Assembly (NCBI GenBank): GCA_018266055.1
Contig: JAFDYT010000005.1
Coordinates: forward strand, 372,001 to 436,000
Origin: Bacteroidota bacterium
GTDB lineage: Bacteria; Bacteroidota; Bacteroidia; Cytophagales; Cyclobacteriaceae
Reading direction: 5' to 3'
Length of the DNA stretch: 64,000 nt
Shown piece after piece: positions 61,601 through 64,000 of this stretch (positions are counted from its first letter, which is position 1; each line of letters opens with the position of its first letter). The notes beneath the pieces were generated by a model that saw nothing but the letters and a program-made list of their open reading frames with translations, ran no database searches and was not told where the DNA came from. The position numbers were made by a program, and so were the translations under genes.

Positions 61601-62420
61601 CACAAAAATGAATGCCGACGACAAAGGGCAGGGGGTTTACATCTTCCGCGCGGCGTATAAAGATCACGGTGCACTAGGCCTTGCCGGGTTGGCTTCCGAA
61701 GATGAGTTTGTGCTGCGTAACCCTAACGTCAGTCCTTCCAAATACGATGTGTTTGCTGACGTCAACAAGATGTCGTTTAATGGGATGAGTTTTATAATGG
61801 TCGTGAAGAATGGAAGCTACATCGGCCTTAACCAGGTTGACCTTACAGGAATTGCTAAACTGGAAGTGTCTGCGGTGGCGCCCAAGGCGCAGGTGAGCGC
61901 ATCGGGTGGAGTGGTGGAAGTTCACCTTGATCAGCCACAAGGAAAGCTCGTAGGAAAATCTGAGTTCATTGGTGATGTGCCCGGCGGGGTTTTCAACCCA
62001 AAACCGTATTCGATTACGCTGGAGCCTACCGAAGGAGTACATGATTTGTACCTTGTTTTTCAAAATGCCAACATGGGATCGGCACAGGTGATGATGATTG
62101 TCTTTGGTACACAGTTTAAAATGGAAGGAGAATCAAAAGTGGCCGCGCCTGCGGTTACGTACACGGCCGACGAGCTCTCCGCTTTCGTAGGGAAATATAA
62201 AATGACCGGACTGCCTTTCCCTTATATTGAGATGAGTCTTAAAGACGGCAAGCTGATCATGGACGCCGGCGGACAAGCAGGCCCGGTGGATGCAACCTCT
62301 ACTAAAGATAAATTCGATGCTAGTGGCAAAGCGATGGTTACGTTCATCAGAACGGATCAGAAAGTAACCAAACTTGTGATGGAAGCGATGGGCTTTAAGT
62401 TTGAGGGAGTGAAAGAGTAG
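58680..62420 (+). CDS. Multi-domain exported protein: ThuA, PQQ-type sugar dehydrogenase, PKD, cytochrome c, CBM-like
   Basis: The 1246-residue product has a signal peptide or anchor (about 15-33). Domains in order: ThuA-like (about 35-253, LGIHAATDCEYEWPWYG), glucose/sorbosone dehydrogenase propeller (about 268-708, CCHTGGSIAWDKQGNLYLST and GHRNPFRI), PKD (about 711-800), cytochrome c with CKACH (Cys887, Cys890, His891) and a likely axial Met in NIPMAAHP, a carbohydrate-binding-module-like region (about 980-1145), and a C-terminal segment like DUF3471. It is likely a periplasmic sugar-oxidising electron carrier. I chose the ATG at 58680; 58686 is also possible. A bidirectional terminator follows. 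Confidence 0.85.
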   Translation: MPMKNHSSITKRLTRMAAAIILLVFTLGMSSVDKPAVLVFSKTDGFRHSSIGAGKAAFQKMADEKGFAVEFSEDANSFTASNLKRFSAVVFLNTTGNILTDDQQAEFERYIQAGGGYLGIHAATDCEYEWPWYGRLAGAFFLDHPNPNNIQKGKFFVVQKDHWATKGMPDEFERTDEFYSFKSIDPTINVLVKIDEKSYVGGKNGDNHPMSWYHDFEGGRAFYTAMGHTEETFSEPLFLNHVWAGLHYAMGGDTPVALDYSKARPEENRFTKVILKEKLNEPMELSVLNDGRILFIERHGAVRIYNTKTKVLKTIATIPVSTQYKDKEGKTSEAEDGLLGLNKDPNFSVNHWIYLYYSDPGKSQNMLARFTLVGDVLDLTSKKVLLTVPVQREQCCHTGGSIAWDKQGNLYLSTGDNTSPREVNYAPIDEREGKAPWDAQKSSANTNDLRGKIIRIKPQADGTYSIPDGNLFPKGTALTKPEIYTMGHRNPFRISVDQKTGFLYWGEVGPDANEADSLRGPAGQDEVGQARMAGNFGWPYFVGDNKAYRYFDYAANKPGAFYKVEKPINNSPNNTGLKELPPAQKAFIWYPYGESKEFPLVGSGGRNAMAGPVFYSDLFKTAARPFPAYYNEKLFIYDWMRGWIMAVTMDKNGNYQSMERFMPSYKFSNPMDMEFDTNGDLYMLEYGSGWFTGNDDARLIRIEYNGGNRKPFIQVNADKLGGSIPFNVKLSSEGTKDADNDPLTYSWTITSKTGFTKTINEPNATLSLTKPDVYKATLTVSDGKGGVSSQSLELIAGNEPPVVSFDLGKANRTFYTPDKVYNYAVKVEDKEDGTLASGKINPQRVIVSIDYLPEGFDKTEIARGHRTAEAAAPVSTKGLKLIEASDCKACHAIDKKSVGPAYRDVSLKYKGKPGALENLTKKVISGGSGVWGNIPMAAHPQLTAADASEMINYILSLTDEKSLVKSLPVKGTYTTKMNADDKGQGVYIFRAAYKDHGALGLAGLASEDEFVLRNPNVSPSKYDVFADVNKMSFNGMSFIMVVKNGSYIGLNQVDLTGIAKLEVSAVAPKAQVSASGGVVEVHLDQPQGKLVGKSEFIGDVPGGVFNPKPYSITLEPTEGVHDLYLVFQNANMGSAQVMMIVFGTQFKMEGESKVAAPAVTYTADELSAFVGKYKMTGLPFPYIEMSLKDGKLIMDAGGQAGPVDATSTKDKFDASGKAMVTFIRTDQKVTKLVMEAMGFKFEGVKE

Positions 62421-62438
62421 ATATTTATTAGTTAAATG

Positions 62439-62475
62439 AAAAGAACCCTGATGATTTCGTCAGGGTTCTTTTTTT
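62439..62475. terminator. Bidirectional intrinsic terminator after the ThuA fusion gene
   Basis: AAGAACCCTGA pairs with TCAGGGTTCTT around an 8-nt loop (62452-62459), with A4 before and T-rich sequence after, so it can end transcription from both sides. It also ends the broken gene at 62497-63049. Confidence 0.8.
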
Positions 62476-62496
62476 ATTGTTTGAGGAGTCAGGCGG

Positions 62497-63049
62497 TCAA
62501 TTGCCTTTCAATTTTTCGTTTAACCTCATGATGAAGGCTTGCCGCTTGTCTTTCTTCTCTTTTCTGTCTGCAAGGGATTCAAATTCTTTGCCTAACTCCG
62601 GATTCTTCTCCAGAAGAAATTTTTCAACGAACCCAACGGTGCCATCGCGATAAGTTCCATCGCTATCAATAATCACCAAATGATCGGGAAGCATGGCGGT
62701 AGCCACACTATAACGAGCTTGTTCAAAAACGAAAAAGGAATAAGGGCCTACATAATCCAGTTTATGAAAACCCTCCAGTCGTAAGCCATGCACATAGATT
62801 TTAACACCGTCACAAAATCCAAACACCTTACCCACCTTGCTGCCGTCTTTGGTGTCGAAAAGTGTATTGTTCTCCCATGTTGCTTTTTTCGCGTACCGTA
62901 AATGGTGTGGTGACAGAAGGAGCGTTGTTAATGAACTCTTCGTAGGTTTTGTAAAACCCTGCCTTTAATTCTTTGGTGTTGTAAATTTTTTCCTGAGCCC
63001 AAATCATAGAGGGAATAAAGAGCAACAGGATTAACCCTTGTTTTTTCAT
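62497..63049 (-). pseudogene. Exported protein gene split by one extra base in an A6 run (or a sequencing error)
   Basis: Two overlapping minus-strand frames complement each other. The first (start 63049, MKKQGLILLLFIPSMIWAQE) gives a signal peptide and then FYKTYEEFINNAPSVTTPF, and shifts at an A6 run (T6 on the plus strand, 62884-62889). After that run the correct continuation is in the other frame: TWENNTLFDTKDGSKVGKVF and the rest to 62497. Total length is 553 nt, that is 3n+1, so exactly one extra base explains the break; removing one A would give about 183 residues. The repaired protein would be a small exported protein of unknown function. Whether the shift is real, or an assembly artefact in the homopolymer, cannot be decided from sequence. 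No known family is named. Confidence 0.7.
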
Positions 63050-63265
63050 ATGCCTTAATTTGTTTTGATTTGAAAATACCTGCACGAACATCTCACTATT
63101 AGATTTGTCATCGCGTCCCTTCTTTGGAGAGGTATCCGCCGAACGTCATCCTCAATATACAACAACTTGGGGTATTCCCTGGTGACGATAAACATGACGC
63201 GGAAAAATTGTAGTGAAACTTTATGGAATACTGAATCATCCAGCATCATAGAGAAAAAAAACTCT

Positions 63266-63985
63266 ATGAAAAATCAACTTTTACTCGACATCCGGAAGCC
63301 CTGCTCCGAAAAATGGGAAAACTTTACGCCAACGTCTGCAGGCGGATTCTGCAGCGTATGTTCCACCGACGTGGTTGACTTCACCACCATGAGCGACGAA
63401 GAGATTATTGCTCATTTCAGCAAAGCCTCGGGGAAAACCTGTGGTCGCTTTCGAGCGGACCAACTGAAAAAATACAAAGCTGTTGCAATGCCCGCCGTCA
63501 GGCCGGGTGCGCGCTTACTTCGCGCAGGGTTTGTGGGCTTGTTCGTATTGCTGATCAGCAGACCAGGCGTTGCTCTTCCTACACCCAACAGCACCAATAC
63601 CACCTGGGCATATCATTCGGTAGCCTCAACAGACGAGGTTCTTCCTGACGACTATCTTGTCAAGGGAATAGTGAAAGACGAAGAGGGGCAGCCGTTGGCA
63701 GGAGCAAGTGTGTACCTCAAGTCTGATCCAAAGCTAGGTACGATATGCGATGGCAACGGTAATTTTGAGTTCCCCAAAAAACTGAAAGAAGGTGACGTGA
63801 TTGTGTTCAGTTTTATCGGGTACGAGCCTAAAGAGTATGTGGTCACCAAAGAGGTGAATGAAACGATCGAGTTAAAACTGACCATGACCTATACAGTGTT
63901 GCTGGGCGATGTATCTGTGGATCATGTGTATGAAAAACCTTCAGCGTTCAGGAAAGCCTGGAGAAAGGTGAAGGGATTATTCTGA
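63266..63985 (+). CDS. Membrane protein with N-terminal four-cysteine domain and periplasmic carboxypeptidase-regulatory-like domain
   Basis: The 239-residue product starts at 63266 (MKNQLLLDIRKPCSEKW); the longer frame from 63167 was rejected. Cysteines at 13, 29, 32 and 59 lie in an N-terminal soluble domain (PCSEKWENF, GGFCSVC, KTCGRFRADQL), suggesting a zinc or iron-sulphur site. A membrane helix follows at about 82-99, and a CarboxypepD_reg-like beta-sandwich at about 131-205 (VKGIVKDEEGQPLAGASVYL, then DGNGNFEF). The tail is basic. This layout, cytoplasmic Cys domain then membrane then beta-sandwich, resembles uncharacterised Bacteroidota proteins. It stands alone at the right edge; function is unknown. 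Confidence 0.75.
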   Translation: MKNQLLLDIRKPCSEKWENFTPTSAGGFCSVCSTDVVDFTTMSDEEIIAHFSKASGKTCGRFRADQLKKYKAVAMPAVRPGARLLRAGFVGLFVLLISRPGVALPTPNSTNTTWAYHSVASTDEVLPDDYLVKGIVKDEEGQPLAGASVYLKSDPKLGTICDGNGNFEFPKKLKEGDVIVFSFIGYEPKEYVVTKEVNETIELKLTMTYTVLLGDVSVDHVYEKPSAFRKAWRKVKGLF

Positions 63986-64000
63986 TAAAGTGATGCGTTG

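Noticed and set aside
62884..62889. Programmed ribosomal frameshift at the A6 run
   Set aside because: The needed shift is +1, the zero-frame codons do not form a slippery tandem, and no stimulatory structure or stop-codon context was evident.

Overview
The window is a chromosomal segment of a Bacteroidota bacterium, most likely a member of the Cytophagales/Cytophagia; the genus cannot be fixed from the sequence alone. Evidence: a type IX secretion C-terminal domain on a giant secreted protein; TonB-dependent receptors with carboxypeptidase-regulatory-like extensions; Bacteroidota-only families (DUF4249, DUF4295, DUF6452, DUF6048); a bacillithiol enzyme (BshC); -7 promoter boxes of the form TAnnTTTG, two of them with a TTTG box exactly 19 nt upstream; and a general lack of strong Shine-Dalgarno sequences. 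I see no rRNA, tRNA, insertion sequence, integrase, prophage or CRISPR array. Gene packing is dense, and only one gap (3155-3591) exceeds 300 bp.

Layout. 1-3154 (minus): a tolC-RND efflux pair, with the RND gene cut by the left edge. 3155-3591: a gap with an orphan intrinsic terminator. 3592-10799 (plus): agmatine deiminase, then a tightly spaced outer-membrane trio (TonB receptor, DUF4249 lipoprotein, MG2-like protein with a plug-like C-terminal domain). 10801-17264 (mostly minus): folate salvage and bshC, rimO, the DUF6452/DUF6048 pair, ftsY, and the rpmB-rpmG-DUF4295 operon. 17468-21285: pyrR-pyrB, a glutamate-type dehydrogenase and anmK. 21329-29023 (plus): an envelope-biogenesis run of coaX, an outer-membrane protein, a TPR protein, lptC, a 51-residue membrane protein, a CNNM/CorC protein and a PpiD-like chaperone. 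29084-31901 (plus): small housekeeping genes including rsmI and an inositol monophosphatase.

31912-42003 is a mixed region: a DinB-like protein, an SH3 protein, an ABC permease without an ATPase, an MBL hydrolase, an alkylation-repair-like cluster (Ada-type zinc domain, 2OG-Fe(II) oxygenase, divergent AlkA-like glycosylase), an amidohydrolase, a nucleotidyltransferase, rnhB and a NUDIX hydrolase. 42045-49055 is a 2336-residue secreted repeat protein with nine anchor repeats and a type IX sorting domain. 49327-53088 carries an orphan ABC ATPase, a cobalamin adenosyltransferase, an MFS carrier and a cyclophilin. 53155-63985 carries an M16 peptidase, a second TonB receptor, a large ThuA/sugar-dehydrogenase/cytochrome c fusion, a gene broken by one extra base in an A run, and a membrane protein with an N-terminal four-cysteine domain.

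Most of the window is ordinary conserved chromosome. The items most worth a second look are the orphan terminator, the incomplete Ada domain beside the oxygenase and glycosylase, the nested repeats of the giant protein, the multi-domain ThuA fusion, the homopolymer frameshift and the four-cysteine membrane protein.
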